64,000 nucleotides of DNA from CAZJRQ01 sp964548535 (GTDB lineage Bacteria > Bacillota > Clostridia > Oscillospirales > Ruminococcaceae): the NCBI GenBank assembly GCA_964548535.1, contig CAZJRQ010000006.1, positions 1-64,000 on the forward strand. The letters run 5' to 3'. The translations under genes and the position numbers were made by a program. The first letter of the stretch is position 1, and the number at the start of each line of letters is the position of its first letter. This document shows, piece by piece, positions 1-9,516 of the stretch. Below the pieces are notes generated by a model. The model searched no databases and had not been told where the DNA came from. It saw only the letters and a list, made by a program, of their open reading frames with translations.

Positions 1-70
1 CGTTACCATAACCAGTAACTTTTATGCGAGGGCATCGCGCCGTCCGCGCTAGGACTAGCGGGGGGTGCCC
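1..70 (+). repeat. MITE-like interspersed repeat, copy A (right half)
   Basis: Bases 1-55 are identical to 36013-36067 and differ at about four positions from 34645-34699. The element starts before the window. Read on the minus strand it follows the degV stop codon, which lies inside it. Short inverted arms are visible, for example GTTAC/GTAAC and ATGC/GCAT. Confidence 0.85.
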
Positions 71-933
71 ATGAAGAATAGTGCCATTGTTCCTGGTCCT
101 GAATGTGCTCCGATTACTGTGCCTGTGTATGAAATTATTACCTTTGTTTTTTTGCTAAGTTTTGATTTTGCAAGCTTCGCTACGTACTCTGCCTCTTCTA
201 GACAATCACCGTGACATACCGCAATTACTGGGTTTTCCCAGCCTTCAATTCGTTCTTCCATCATTTCGACTAGCTTATTAAGTGAGGCTTTTCTACCCCT
301 TACTTTTCCTAAGGCAATCAAATTTCCTCCGTTGTCTACGTGCATAAATGGCTTGATTCCTAGCAGTGTTCCTGCAATTGCTGTAGCTTTTGAAACGCGT
401 CCACCACGATGAAGATATTTTAAATCATCTACGGTGAACACATGGCAAAGATTCAGTTTGTTGTCTTCAATCCACTGCGCTAACTCGTCAATTGAAAGCC
501 CATCGTCCCTTTTTTCACAAGCTTTGTAGATTAACAAACCTTCGCCGGTTGATGCGCATAGGCTGTCGATGCATATAATTTTTCTGTCTGAAAATTTTTC
601 GGTTTCTAGAATATTATCTCGTGCTATGCATGCGCTGTTGTAGCTTCCGCTTAATGCTGACGAAAATCCTATATAAAGTATATCATATCCGTTCTCAAGA
701 GTGTTTTCAAACCACTGCTCATAGCTGGTTGGTGGAATTTGTGATGTTCTTACTGAACTTCCGTTACGCATACTGTCGTAAAATTCTTTGGAAGATAATT
801 CGCCGTCTGAATAATTCTTGCCGTCAATTTCAAATGTCAATCCTAAAGTTTTAACACCAATTTCGTCCAGCACTTCTTTCGGCATATCGCAGGTTGAATC
901 AGAATAAATCACGTATTTTCTCTGTTGTGACAT
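55..933 (-). CDS. DegV family fatty-acid-binding protein
   Basis: 292 aa, normal length for DegV (EDD-fold) proteins, which bind a fatty acid and present it to fatty acid kinase for acyl-phosphate formation. The N-terminus YSDSTCDMP and the middle motif TVDDLKYLHRGGRVS are typical of the family, as is the C-terminal GPGTMALFF. The ATG start follows GAGGATG. The last residues (GTPR) and the stop codon fall inside an interspersed repeat, so the native C-terminus may have been trimmed or replaced. It is monocistronic here, downstream of a terminator that closes the clpC-like gene. The family is secure; the in vivo lipid is unknown. Confidence 0.9.
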   Translation of the reverse strand: MSQQRKYVIYSDSTCDMPKEVLDEIGVKTLGLTFEIDGKNYSDGELSSKEFYDSMRNGSSVRTSQIPPTSYEQWFENTLENGYDILYIGFSSALSGSYNSACIARDNILETEKFSDRKIICIDSLCASTGEGLLIYKACEKRDDGLSIDELAQWIEDNKLNLCHVFTVDDLKYLHRGGRVSKATAIAGTLLGIKPFMHVDNGGNLIALGKVRGRKASLNKLVEMMEERIEGWENPVIAVCHGDCLEEAEYVAKLAKSKLSKKTKVIISYTGTVIGAHSGPGTMALFFMGTPR

Positions 934-973
934 AACATCCTCATTTCTCCACCGATTTTGTATTTTATTGAAT

Positions 974-1011
974 AAAACGGCTGAATATTCGGTGGAATTT
1001 CAGCCGTTATT
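974..1011 (-). terminator. Terminator of the clpC-like gene
   Basis: An inverted repeat (AACGGCTGAA paired with TTTCAGCCGTT) followed on the minus strand by TTTTATT lies between the clpC-like stop and the degV start. Confidence 0.75.
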
Positions 1012-1120
1012 AATTATGCCATTTAATTATTTATAGTAACATTATAGCATATTTTTATTCAATTGTACAAGTGGATTTTCATGTTTAAGGTCACTTGAAT
1101 TGTAAACATTCTATGAAATG

Positions 1121-3496
1121 CTATCTCATTTCATTCATCTCATGTTGTTTGACTGAAAATTTTCCGTCGTCTATTTCTAGGTAAATCGACTCGATTTTTT
1201 CGGTGCTGTAGATTATCATTTCGCTGATTATATTTTCAATTTCTGAGCGGACAATTCGTCTTACTTCTCGCGCACCAGACGTTTTGCCCATGCTTAGTTT
1301 TGCGACCTCTTGTGAAACTTCCTTTGAATACTGCAATGAAAAACCTAGTGATTTTAGCTTTTTGCAAAGGCTGTCAAGCTCTGTTGCGGCTATTTCTGAA
1401 AGCTCGTTTATGCCTAGCTGGTTGAACACGATTGTTTCGTCAATTCTACCTAGAAGTTCTGGCGATAGAAACTTTTGAAGTTCCGACAACAGGTCTTTTT
1501 TCATAGACTCATACTTGTCGTTTTGAGATTTGTCTGCACCAAATCCTAGCAGATTTTTGTTGGTTAGATTTTTTACGCCGATGTTAGATGTCATGATTAT
1601 TATCACGTTTGCAAATGACACTTTTCGTCCTGATGAATCGGTAAGAAATCCCTCTTCGGTTATTTGCAAAAGCAGATTGAAAACGTCAGGATGTGCTTTT
1701 TCAATTTCATCAAGCAAGACTACTGAATACGGCTTTCGCAAAACCTGTTCAGTGAGAAGTCCGCCGTTCTCATAGCCCACATATCCTGGAGGTGCGCCGA
1801 TTAGCTTTGATACGTTGTAGCGCTCCATATACTCGGACATATCGATTCGTATAAGTGCGTCGTCACGGTGGAAAATTGATTTTGCAAGCGATTTTGCAAG
1901 CTGGCTTTTTCCCACTCCGCTTGAGCCTAAAAAGATAAAACTGCCCATTGGTCGGCGGTCGTCTTTTAGTCCAACTCGACAGCATCTTATAGAATTGCAC
2001 AGCTTTTCTATGGCATAATCTTGACCGATAACAACATTTTTAAGCTCGTTTTCGAGATTTTTCAGTAGGGAAGATTCTTCTTCATTTAGCGCACTGCAAG
2101 GGATTCCTGTTTGGCGGGAAACTACTCGTTCTACTGCTTCATTTGTAAGCTTGACGTTGTCTGTTTGGGTACTTGTTATTGCGTTTAGGTAGTCTTCTCT
2201 GGAAATTTTGCCTATCACGTAGTCATTGAAGACATCTGATATTTCCTGCTTTGTCGGCTCTTTTGACATTTGATTAATTCGGCAAAAGGCACACGCTTCG
2301 TCTAAGATATCGATTGCTTTGTCTGGAAAATATCTATCGGTAACGTAACGTCTTGCAAGGGTTACTATGTGTCTGATTACGTCTGCTGGAATTGCTACGT
2401 GGTGATGTTCTTCATATTTTTCACACAGGCCGTCAAGGATTGTTATTGTATCTTCAAACGACGGTTCTTCGATTTTTACTGTCTGAAAACGTCTTGCCAT
2501 TGCGCTGTCTTTTTCGATATTTCTTCTGTACTCATCAAAGGTTGTTGCACCGATAATCTGCAAATCGCCGCGTGCTAGCTGTGGCTTTAGAATATTCGCC
2601 GCGTCGATTGCACCTTCAGCTGCTCCGGCACCCATTATATTGTGAAGCTCATCTATAAAAAGGATTACATTTTTAGCGGAAGATGCCTCTTCCATACAGT
2701 TTTTCAGGCGTTCTTCAAAATCACCGCGATATTTTGCTCCTGCTAAAAGCATTGTCAAATCAAGTGCATATATACGCTTTTTTGACAACAGCTCTGGTAC
2801 TTCGCCTTTCATGATTTTTATTGCTAGACCCTCTACTACAGCTGTTTTTCCTACTCCTGCCTCTCCTATTAGGCATGGGTTATTTTTCGTCCTTCGGCAG
2901 AGAATTTCCATGATTCTTTGGGTTTCTTTATCCCTTGCGACCACTGGGTCGAATTTTTCGCAGATGTTTTTACGTGTAAGCTCTCTGCCGTATTTATCAA
3001 GATTTTTCAGCTTTACATAGTTTTGCTCGATAAAAAAGTCATACTCATTTCCTGCTGTTGTACAGTCAGAATACATTTTGGTTAGGTTACAGCAAAGCTC
3101 TCTTAAAATATCTGAACCGCACGAGTTGGACTGCCTTAACATCAGTGCCAAAATATACTCTGAGCCGATTAGTTTTTCACCAAAGCTTTCACCTAAGTTA
3201 CACGCTCCTCTTAATATAGTAGTAGACACTGGTGTGAAATCATTTTGAGTAAGCTTACAAGGTGTGCCTTTACCGACTATTTTAGTAAGCTGTTTTTCTA
3301 CTCCCTCTGTAGTTACGTTATGCTTTGTCAAGACTGCATAAGCTGTTGAGGTTCCATCTTCAAGAATTGATAACAGCAAATGTTCTGATCCTATATAAGT
3401 ATGCCCCCAGCGTCCTGCACACAAGACTGCTCCTCTTATTATATCACGACCTTTTTTTGTGAATCTATCAATTTCAAAGTTGTTGTTTGCACCCAC
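1121..3496 (-). CDS. ClpC-like AAA+ chaperone ATPase
   Basis: About 791 aa with the HSP100 layout: an N-terminal Clp repeat domain (IGSEHLLLSIL, IGSEYILALML), a first AAA module with Walker A GEAGVGKT and Walker B VILFIDEL, a short middle domain, and a second AAA module with GSSGVGKS and LLDEIEKAHPDVF. It should unfold proteins for a ClpP-type protease or act as a chaperone. A GTG start at 3496 is preferred because AAAGGATGG lies six bases upstream; an ATG a few codons earlier lacks such a site. There are no ctsR, mcsA or mcsB neighbours, unlike the classical clpC operon, and regulation is not apparent. ClpC versus another ClpA/B-type paralogue is not certain. Confidence 0.9.
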   Translation of the reverse strand: MGANNNFEIDRFTKKGRDIIRGAVLCAGRWGHTYIGSEHLLLSILEDGTSTAYAVLTKHNVTTEGVEKQLTKIVGKGTPCKLTQNDFTPVSTTILRGACNLGESFGEKLIGSEYILALMLRQSNSCGSDILRELCCNLTKMYSDCTTAGNEYDFFIEQNYVKLKNLDKYGRELTRKNICEKFDPVVARDKETQRIMEILCRRTKNNPCLIGEAGVGKTAVVEGLAIKIMKGEVPELLSKKRIYALDLTMLLAGAKYRGDFEERLKNCMEEASSAKNVILFIDELHNIMGAGAAEGAIDAANILKPQLARGDLQIIGATTFDEYRRNIEKDSAMARRFQTVKIEEPSFEDTITILDGLCEKYEEHHHVAIPADVIRHIVTLARRYVTDRYFPDKAIDILDEACAFCRINQMSKEPTKQEISDVFNDYVIGKISREDYLNAITSTQTDNVKLTNEAVERVVSRQTGIPCSALNEEESSLLKNLENELKNVVIGQDYAIEKLCNSIRCCRVGLKDDRRPMGSFIFLGSSGVGKSQLAKSLAKSIFHRDDALIRIDMSEYMERYNVSKLIGAPPGYVGYENGGLLTEQVLRKPYSVVLLDEIEKAHPDVFNLLLQITEEGFLTDSSGRKVSFANVIIIMTSNIGVKNLTNKNLLGFGADKSQNDKYESMKKDLLSELQKFLSPELLGRIDETIVFNQLGINELSEIAATELDSLCKKLKSLGFSLQYSKEVSQEVAKLSMGKTSGAREVRRIVRSEIENIISEMIIYSTEKIESIYLEIDDGKFSVKQHEMNEMR

Positions 3497-3735
3497 AATT
3501 ATCCATCCTTTCATAAACAAAAAAGCATTAGTTTAATATTGAATGCTTAATTTGCAGTTTATAACCGCTCTAAAAACAGCATTGACATTTTTAATATTTT
3601 TTAATCTTAAATATATAAAAACATCTTAATTAAAGCCACTAATAACATACTATGCATAGGACAAATTTAGCTTTCCGATTATTTTTGTAACACAATTTTT
3701 AGTTTTTCATAAACTGTAATATAAAGCAAAGGCGG

Positions 3736-3751
3736 AGAGCCAAAAAGCTCT
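3736..3751 (+). promoter_or_regulatory. Leader hairpin upstream of the Cys-rich gene
   Basis: AGAGC caaaaa GCTCT forms a small hairpin 46 bases before the start codon of the Cys-rich peptide. It may be a leader structure; no clear promoter was assigned. Confidence 0.3.
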
Positions 3752-3796
3752 ATGCGGCTTTATTAAAAACAATTTATTTTTAAAGGAGAATGTATT

Positions 3797-3937
3797 ATGA
3801 ACAATTGTGGATTCGGTGGCTGCTGGTGGATTATTATTCTTATCCTTATCATTTCTTGCTGTGGCGGTTGTGGCTTCGGCGGTTCTGGCTGTGGCTGTGA
3901 CAATGGCTGTGGCTGCAACAATGGATGCGGATGCTAA
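3797..3937 (+). CDS. Cysteine/glycine-rich small membrane peptide
   Basis: A 46-codon gene preceded by AAAGGAG seven bases from its ATG and closed by a strong terminator, so it is very likely real. It starts MNNCGFGGCWW, has one hydrophobic segment (IIILILIIS), then a tail of repeated GCGC and NNGC units; about 13 of 46 residues are Cys. Peptides like this in Ruminococcus and relatives are often labelled chorion-class high-cysteine proteins by composition alone. The function is unknown. The Cys clusters could bind metal or form disulfides outside the membrane, which is inference. It is transcribed divergently from the clpC-like gene. Confidence 0.75.
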   Translation: MNNCGFGGCWWIIILILIISCCGGCGFGGSGCGCDNGCGCNNGCGC

Positions 3938-3962
3938 TCTTTTTTTCTACGATATTTTCAAA

Positions 3963-3995
3963 AAAGCAAAGCCGATTGCGGCTTTGCTTTTTTTT
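3963..3995 (+). terminator. Terminator of the Cys-rich peptide gene
   Basis: A perfect 11-bp stem, AAAGCAAAGCC with GGCTTTGCTTT, six-base loop, then a T run. Confidence 0.9.
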
Positions 3996-4041
3996 GCAAT
4001 GAAAACTCATAGGATTTTTGACTATATCTATCTTTATGGAA

Positions 4042-4079
4042 AAAAATCAGGAGCGAATGTAATTTTCGTTCCTGATTTT
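4042..4079 (-). terminator. Terminator of the ABC/TraB operon
   Basis: A long inverted repeat (AAAAATCAGGA ... TCCTGATTTT) lies just past the TraB/GumN stop codon on the minus strand. Confidence 0.8.
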
Positions 4080-4097
4080 CTTTATTGTATTCAATTT

Positions 4098-5180
4098 TTA
4101 GTTTACGACAGTTACTTTGTAGCCGTCTTTTTCTAGTAGGTCTAGTATTCCGCCTTCGCCTGGGAAATGTGCCATTCCTACTATATAAAATACATCTTTG
4201 TCGCCCTCTAGTAAGGTTTCTACTGCTGTTGCCATTGTTTTGTTTCGGTCATACAAAAGAGCATTGTTGAATTCTTTTAGCGCTTCGATTTCGCTGTCTG
4301 TTAGCGGTGTGCCTGACTTTTCAGCCTCTTTGACATACTCATCAACGTCGTTTTGACCGCTGAAAAAGTCTATGTCACCTGTCTTCCATGCTTCGTAAGT
4401 TTCAAATAGTGCGTCGGTATGTTCTTGTGCACTTTCTACGCTGTATGATGAAAGCAGAACTTTGTATACATCATCCGAAAGACTTGGGAAAAGTTCGGCT
4501 TGTGACTTTACTGTTTCGACCTCGTAAATCTCTTTCTCATCTTTGTGAGCTTGATTTAGATAGTACAAATCAATTCCGCGAGTAGTTGAAAGTCCTGATT
4601 CCTCAACGCTTAGAGCGTCTAGCATGGAATACAGATACCAAAGCTGGAAGTCTTCAAACTTTGTTGGGTCTTGACCTAGAAAATCTAGATACTCGACTAC
4701 ATTGTTGTAAACATCTTCGTCAAGGTGGTCTTTGACTTTGGATTTGTCTTCGTAATAAAGATGCTGTTGCATAATCGACTGCATTGTAAATGAGGCTGTT
4801 GCTAACGATACATCGCACTCTACTGCTAGTATGTCGGCGTTGTTGTACGCGTCCATCATTCTGTCTGGCAGCGGATAAACTTCAGTCTTTAATGCGTGCA
4901 TTGAGCCCATCATTGTGATTTTTGTACCGTTTTCAGACGTTACTTCCCACATTGCTGGGGTTATGTCTGACTTTTCTTCGTCAGTATTTGAGGAGTCGGT
5001 CGCGCTTGAAGTATCACTCTGAGATGTCGGCAATGTGACTGCTGGAGCGGCTGAACCGCTTTTTGATGAGCTGTCGGCTGCTGATGATGAATTTGCATTT
5101 GACGAACATCCTGATAATAACACCACAGCTGTACACAGAGCACTTAGTATGATATTTCTAGCGTTGTTTTTCTGTTTCAT
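4098..5180 (-). CDS. TraB/GumN family lipoprotein
   Basis: 360 aa. The N-terminus has a positively charged start, a hydrophobic stretch and a lipobox ending LLSGC, then a Ser-rich linker to about residue 75, so it should be a surface lipoprotein. The body carries the TraB/GumN signature: GSMHAL near the start of the domain, the AVECDVS segment, and a C-terminal GMAHFPGEGGILDLL. The family is thought to be related to metal-dependent proteases, but a biochemical role is not settled. It lies 28 bp downstream of an ABC permease gene and ends at a terminator, so it is probably the last gene of a three-gene exporter operon. Confidence 0.85.
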   Translation of the reverse strand: MKQKNNARNIILSALCTAVVLLSGCSSNANSSSAADSSSKSGSAAPAVTLPTSQSDTSSATDSSNTDEEKSDITPAMWEVTSENGTKITMMGSMHALKTEVYPLPDRMMDAYNNADILAVECDVSLATASFTMQSIMQQHLYYEDKSKVKDHLDEDVYNNVVEYLDFLGQDPTKFEDFQLWYLYSMLDALSVEESGLSTTRGIDLYYLNQAHKDEKEIYEVETVKSQAELFPSLSDDVYKVLLSSYSVESAQEHTDALFETYEAWKTGDIDFFSGQNDVDEYVKEAEKSGTPLTDSEIEALKEFNNALLYDRNKTMATAVETLLEGDKDVFYIVGMAHFPGEGGILDLLEKDGYKVTVVN

Positions 5181-5208
5181 TTGACTGACTCCTTAACTTA
5201 TTCATGTT

Positions 5209-6531
5209 CTATTTTGAGAATAGAGATTTTTTCTTAGTCTTATGTGCTTTATTTCCAAAGCTGATTGACATTGTGAAAATTCTGTCGCTTGTAAATACTT
5301 TGATTGCGAATGACATACATACTATCAAGAAAATAATCTGATAAATAAATCCGCCCCAGAATAGTGTCATGTTGTCAAACATTACGTTTGTTGACGCCAT
5401 CATTGTATGTGTAAATGGAATAGCGTAAACTAGATATCTGAATACTGGTGAAAGTGTGTTGATATCAAGGAACATTGACAGCATATATGGTATCATTGTA
5501 ACGATTGTGATTGGCATGATTAGCGCCTGACCTGATTTTGCGTCCTTTGCTAATGCACCCAAAACAAGTGAGATTGAAAGGGCAATCAGAAGTGTTACAA
5601 ACATTTGAAGTCCTACAAGCACATACTGACTGCTTGATAAAGTAAGTCCTAAATCTGCAATAATTGCGTTATACTCAGTTGTGTCGCCTAGTGAAAAGCT
5701 TGACATCATATTGTTCATTCCGAACATATAAACTGCAGCATATATTCCGGCTACTATTGCTGCTGCTAGCATTTTTGATGATAATACCGACATTCTTGAC
5801 ACTGGTGCTGAAAGCAATGTTTCAAGAGTTTTGTCGATTTTTTCAGTAGAAACAGCATTTAGAATCATCTGTGAGGAATACATAATCAAAAGCATTACGA
5901 TAATTGGAATGAACATTCCCTGCATTTGAGAAAGTCCATACACGATAGACGCTGAAATGCTAGCTGATTTGTCGCCTACTATTGTAGTTTCATCAAGCTT
6001 GATTGGTGAATCTAGCTGTGTAATTTCAGTTTCTGTAAGCTGACCGTTTGATACTTTCTGAGTATAAATTGCGGATTTTACGGCAGCCTCGATAACCGTT
6101 AGGGCAGTTGTATCACCGATTGCGGCGTTTGACATTGCGGAAAGTGATGTCATTTTGCTTATGTATTTAGCATCGGCTTGTTCTCCATTATTAACCTGGT
6201 CGCTAAAGCCTTTTGGAATAATTATTATGCTCTTTACATCAAGTCTTTTAAGTTCTTTTGCATAGTCATCACTTTCAAGAGTAACAACTGTTACATCATT
6301 ATCCATATCGGCAGTTGGCTTTTCTATAAAATCAATAACTGATTTTGAAAATTCGGTGTTGTCCTCATCACAAATTGTGATTTTTGAGATTTCTTTTTCG
6401 GTATCTTCCATTGCTCCTGTCATTGCATCGCCGGCAACTGAAAGCAATACAACCATTGCCAAAAGTGAGATTATCGTTTGAACGGTAACCATTTCGTGAA
6501 GCTCTTTTCTTAGCAGATTAAAGAATTTCAT
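5209..6531 (-). CDS. ABC-2 type exporter permease (NatB-like)
   Basis: 440 aa membrane protein: one N-terminal transmembrane helix, a large extracytoplasmic domain (about residues 40-190) and a C-terminal block of about five helices, the layout of ABC-2/NatB permeases. Hydrophobic segments such as MFIPIIVMLLIMYSS and FVTLLIALSISLVLG mark the helices. The motif STEKIDKTLETLLSAPVS matches the coupling-helix region of this family. Its start overlaps the end of the upstream ATPase gene by 14 bp, implying translational coupling. The substrate is unknown; sodium, drug or peptide export are all possible. Confidence 0.85.
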   Translation of the reverse strand: MKFFNLLRKELHEMVTVQTIISLLAMVVLLSVAGDAMTGAMEDTEKEISKITICDEDNTEFSKSVIDFIEKPTADMDNDVTVVTLESDDYAKELKRLDVKSIIIIPKGFSDQVNNGEQADAKYISKMTSLSAMSNAAIGDTTALTVIEAAVKSAIYTQKVSNGQLTETEITQLDSPIKLDETTIVGDKSASISASIVYGLSQMQGMFIPIIVMLLIMYSSQMILNAVSTEKIDKTLETLLSAPVSRMSVLSSKMLAAAIVAGIYAAVYMFGMNNMMSSFSLGDTTEYNAIIADLGLTLSSSQYVLVGLQMFVTLLIALSISLVLGALAKDAKSGQALIMPITIVTMIPYMLSMFLDINTLSPVFRYLVYAIPFTHTMMASTNVMFDNMTLFWGGFIYQIIFLIVCMSFAIKVFTSDRIFTMSISFGNKAHKTKKKSLFSK

Positions 6532-7270
6532 TATTGATCACCACCTTTTCAAATACTTCTTCTAGATTCTTTGTGTTATATTTTTCTTTAAGTTCAGCTG
6601 GAGTGCCTACTTCTAAAAGGTGTCCTTTTGCGATAATTCCTACTCGGTCGGACACGTACTCAATTTCTAACATATTGTGAGATGATAGCAAAAAGCTCAT
6701 TCCCTTTGCAGAAAGATCTCTAATCATACGTCTTATTTCTAGTGCGTTTATGATATCAAGTCCTGAAGTTGGCTCATCTAAAATAGCTAGAGCAGGCTTT
6801 GACATTATCGCACGAGCAAGCAGAAGTTTTCTTGTCATACCTCTTGAATAGCTACCTATTTTATCGTTAAGACGGTCGCCAAGCTCGCAAATTTCTGAGC
6901 CAGTTTTAACATACTCAGCGGCAGTTTCTTTGTCTGGCGCATATATGCTTGCCATAAACTCAAGATATTTTGTGCCTGTCATAGTTTTGTATGCGCCTGC
7001 CTCGTCGGGCAGATATGTAATGTTTTCACGAACTTTGTTAGGCTCGCTCAAAATGCTGTGTCCTGCAACCAAAACATCTCCCTCAGTTGGAGAAAGCAGC
7101 GTTGAAATCATTCTTATAGTTGTTGTTTTTCCGGCTCCGTTTGGACCAATCAGCGCGAATATCTCGCCTTTCGTAATTTCAAAGGTGACGTCCTTTGAGG
7201 CGTATACGCCCTTTTTGTACTGCTTTGAGAGTCCTTTGACCTCAAGCACTTTTGGTGTATCAGTACCCAT
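6518..7270 (-). CDS. ABC exporter ATP-binding protein (NatA-like)
   Basis: About 250 aa nucleotide-binding subunit: Walker A GPNGAGKTT, signature SYSRGMTRK (a variant of LSGGQ, common in NatA-type ATPases), Walker B ALAILDEPTSGLD, switch histidine in LLSSHNM. It pairs with the overlapping ABC-2 permease to export an unknown substrate. The ATG at 7270 is chosen because AGAGATGTG precedes it; a longer reading frame upstream has no ribosome binding site. It is the first gene of the operon that ends with the TraB/GumN lipoprotein. Confidence 0.9.
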   Translation of the reverse strand: MGTDTPKVLEVKGLSKQYKKGVYASKDVTFEITKGEIFALIGPNGAGKTTTIRMISTLLSPTEGDVLVAGHSILSEPNKVRENITYLPDEAGAYKTMTGTKYLEFMASIYAPDKETAAEYVKTGSEICELGDRLNDKIGSYSRGMTRKLLLARAIMSKPALAILDEPTSGLDIINALEIRRMIRDLSAKGMSFLLSSHNMLEIEYVSDRVGIIAKGHLLEVGTPAELKEKYNTKNLEEVFEKVVINNEIL

Positions 7271-7880
7271 TTTGTAATCACATCTCTTTCTCATTTTTCG
7301 TGATATTTTAATAAAATTAATTATATCACACTTTGTTACACAAATCAATAATATTTAAAGGTAAATATCATTTACTATATTATATAGTATAAATGCTCAC
7401 AAATCAATATGTTTTAATAAGTTTTTTTATGATTTTAATTAATATATTACAAAATAGTTATTCGAAATTTATTATACAATGAAATTTGTGAAAAAACTGT
7501 CAGTTTTTTTGTACTGCGAAGAAAATCTCTTTGTTACAGAACGATGACAAAACAGAGTAGAAAAATGTACTAGTGTTGAAAACTTTGAAAGTTTCTAACC
7601 TCAAAACAGGGAAAAACATATAGTTATAAACACTTTCAACAGAGTTTTCAACATTTTTGTTGGCTGACAGGCTTAGTTTTCAACTGTCCAAATAACTTCC
7701 TGTTACTGTTTTGTAATTTAATGGTCACTATTTGTAATGGATATTATAGTAAATTTGGCATAAATATATTTGATAACTAATAAATAAATCATTCGGCAAA
7801 TAGTAACTAACTGTGTAAAATAAAATAATTTTTTTTAGATTAGTTTATCAAACATAACAAAAAATATATTTAGATTTTTC
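7271..7880. other. Intergenic region with repeated AGTTTTCAAC motif
   Basis: No gene is supported here. The stretch is AT-rich and contains the 10-mer AGTTTTCAAC at 7643-7652 and 7675-7684 and its complement at 7575-7584, plus a partial CTTTCAAC at 7633-7640. A short hairpin with T run (AAAAACTGtCAGTTTTT) sits near 7493-7512. It separates the divergent exporter operon and malQ. Confidence 0.5.
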
Positions 7881-7909
7881 TTGATATTAATAGATAAATG
7901 TAGTATAAT
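7881..7909 (+). promoter_or_regulatory. Promoter of malQ-glgP
   Basis: TTGATA (7881-7886), 17-base spacer, TATAAT (7904-7909), 33 bases before the malQ ATG. Confidence 0.8.
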
Positions 7910-7942
7910 TAAAATGTATTATATTGAAAGGATTTGATTTTT

Positions 7943-9454
7943 ATGCGTGCAAAATTTGGACTGCGTTCAAGCGGGATTTTAATGCATATATCCTCACTGC
8001 CTAATAATTACGGCATTGGAAAGCTTGGCAGAGAAGCTTATGATTTTGTGGATTTTTTGAAAAAATGCAGACAAAAATATTGGCAGATACTGCCTATTGC
8101 TCCTACTAGCTATGGAGATTCGCCTTATCAAAGCTTTTCAGTATATGCGGGAAATCCTTACTTTATCGGCTTTGAGGAGCTTGAGAGTGAGGGGTATTTG
8201 AAAAAGTCCGATTATCAGAAAATAAAATGGTCTAAAAGTCCTGATGCGGTTGATTATGGACTGCTTTATGAGAATGCTTTTGATGTTTTTAAAATTGCGT
8301 ATGAGAATTTTTCAAAGTCGCCTGAGAGTGGTTATGCTGAATTTTTGGCTGAAAATTCTGACTGGGTTTTGGACTATGGTTTGTTTATGGCACTTAAGTT
8401 TGCGAATGACGGCAAAGCTTGGTATGAGTGGGACGAGCCTTTGAAAATGTACGAGCATGATGCTATAAAATCGGCATTTGAGGAGTATTCTGACGAGGTT
8501 GACTTTTGGTGCTTTTTGCAGTATAAATATGCTGGGCAGTGGAAAAAGCTTAAGGCTTATGCTAATGATTTGGGTATTGAAATTATTGGAGATATACCTA
8601 TTTATGTGGCTTTGGACAGCGTTGAGGTTTGGAAATATCCGAAGTATTTTTTGCTGGACGAACTTAAAAATCCGATTGATGTTGCTGGCTGTCCGCCTGA
8701 TGTTTTTTCAAAACTCGGTCAGCTCTGGGGCAATCCGCTTTATCGCTGGGACGTTATGGAGGCTGAGAATTTCAAGTGGTGGATTGATCGAATTCGTGCG
8801 GCGGCAAATACTTATGATGTGGTTAGAATCGACCATTTTAGGGGGTTTGAGAGCTACTATGCTATTCCATATGGCAGTGAAAATGCTGTTGTTGGCGAGT
8901 GGCGAAAGGGCCCTGACATGAAGCTTTTTAATGAGGTTAAACGTCAGCTTGGCAAGCAGAAAATCATTGCTGAGGATTTGGGGTTCATTACTCCTAAGGT
9001 CGCAAAATTACTTAAATCAAGCGGTTTTCCTGGAATGAAGGTACTGCAATTTGCATTTTCTCCTGACGGTAAGAGCAACTATCTTCCGCACAATTATAAA
9101 AATTCAAACTGCGTGTGTTACACTGGTACGCATGATAATGAAACTGCTGTTGGCTGGGTTAATTCTGCGTCGCGAAAGGAACTGAAATTCTGCCGCGATT
9201 ATATGAATTTAAAGCGCAACAGGGACATTTGCTGGGGCATGATTCGCCTTGCGTGGTCGTCTTGTGCTGACACTGCAATTGCTCAAATGCAGGACTTTTT
9301 AGAGCTTGATTCATCCGCTAGAATGAATATTCCGTCGACTTTGGGCGGTAACTGGCAATGGCGCGCGACTGAAGATGTGTTTACTGATGAGTTAGCAACG
9401 AGAATTGCTGATATCACTAAAATATATGATAGAGATCGTTTTGAAATCGATTGA
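7943..9454 (+). CDS. malQ: 4-alpha-glucanotransferase (amylomaltase)
   Basis: 503 aa, GH77 family. It transfers alpha-1,4-glucan segments between maltodextrins, releasing glucose, in cytoplasmic starch and glycogen metabolism. Visible family motifs: SPYQSFSVYAGNPYFI near the N-terminus, DIPIYVALDS, VRIDHFRGF containing the nucleophile Asp, EDLGFI with the acid/base Glu, and TGTHDNETAVGW. ATG at 7943 follows GAAAGGATTTG; an in-frame TTG upstream is less likely. glgP starts 62 bp downstream with no terminator between, so the two genes form a maltodextrin/glycogen degradation operon. Confidence 0.95.
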   Translation: MRAKFGLRSSGILMHISSLPNNYGIGKLGREAYDFVDFLKKCRQKYWQILPIAPTSYGDSPYQSFSVYAGNPYFIGFEELESEGYLKKSDYQKIKWSKSPDAVDYGLLYENAFDVFKIAYENFSKSPESGYAEFLAENSDWVLDYGLFMALKFANDGKAWYEWDEPLKMYEHDAIKSAFEEYSDEVDFWCFLQYKYAGQWKKLKAYANDLGIEIIGDIPIYVALDSVEVWKYPKYFLLDELKNPIDVAGCPPDVFSKLGQLWGNPLYRWDVMEAENFKWWIDRIRAAANTYDVVRIDHFRGFESYYAIPYGSENAVVGEWRKGPDMKLFNEVKRQLGKQKIIAEDLGFITPKVAKLLKSSGFPGMKVLQFAFSPDGKSNYLPHNYKNSNCVCYTGTHDNETAVGWVNSASRKELKFCRDYMNLKRNRDICWGMIRLAWSSCADTAIAQMQDFLELDSSARMNIPSTLGGNWQWRATEDVFTDELATRIADITKIYDRDRFEID

Positions 9455-9516
9455 TGTCAATGATATTTACCTTTTGATAAATATTAATTGAAAAAGTTGA
9501 GAGAGGGCTGTGTATT

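Noticed and set aside
7561..7690. Possible replication origin with DnaA boxes before malQ
   Set aside because: The TTTTCAACA units differ from TTATCCACA at key positions, and no dnaA, dnaN or similar gene is nearby.
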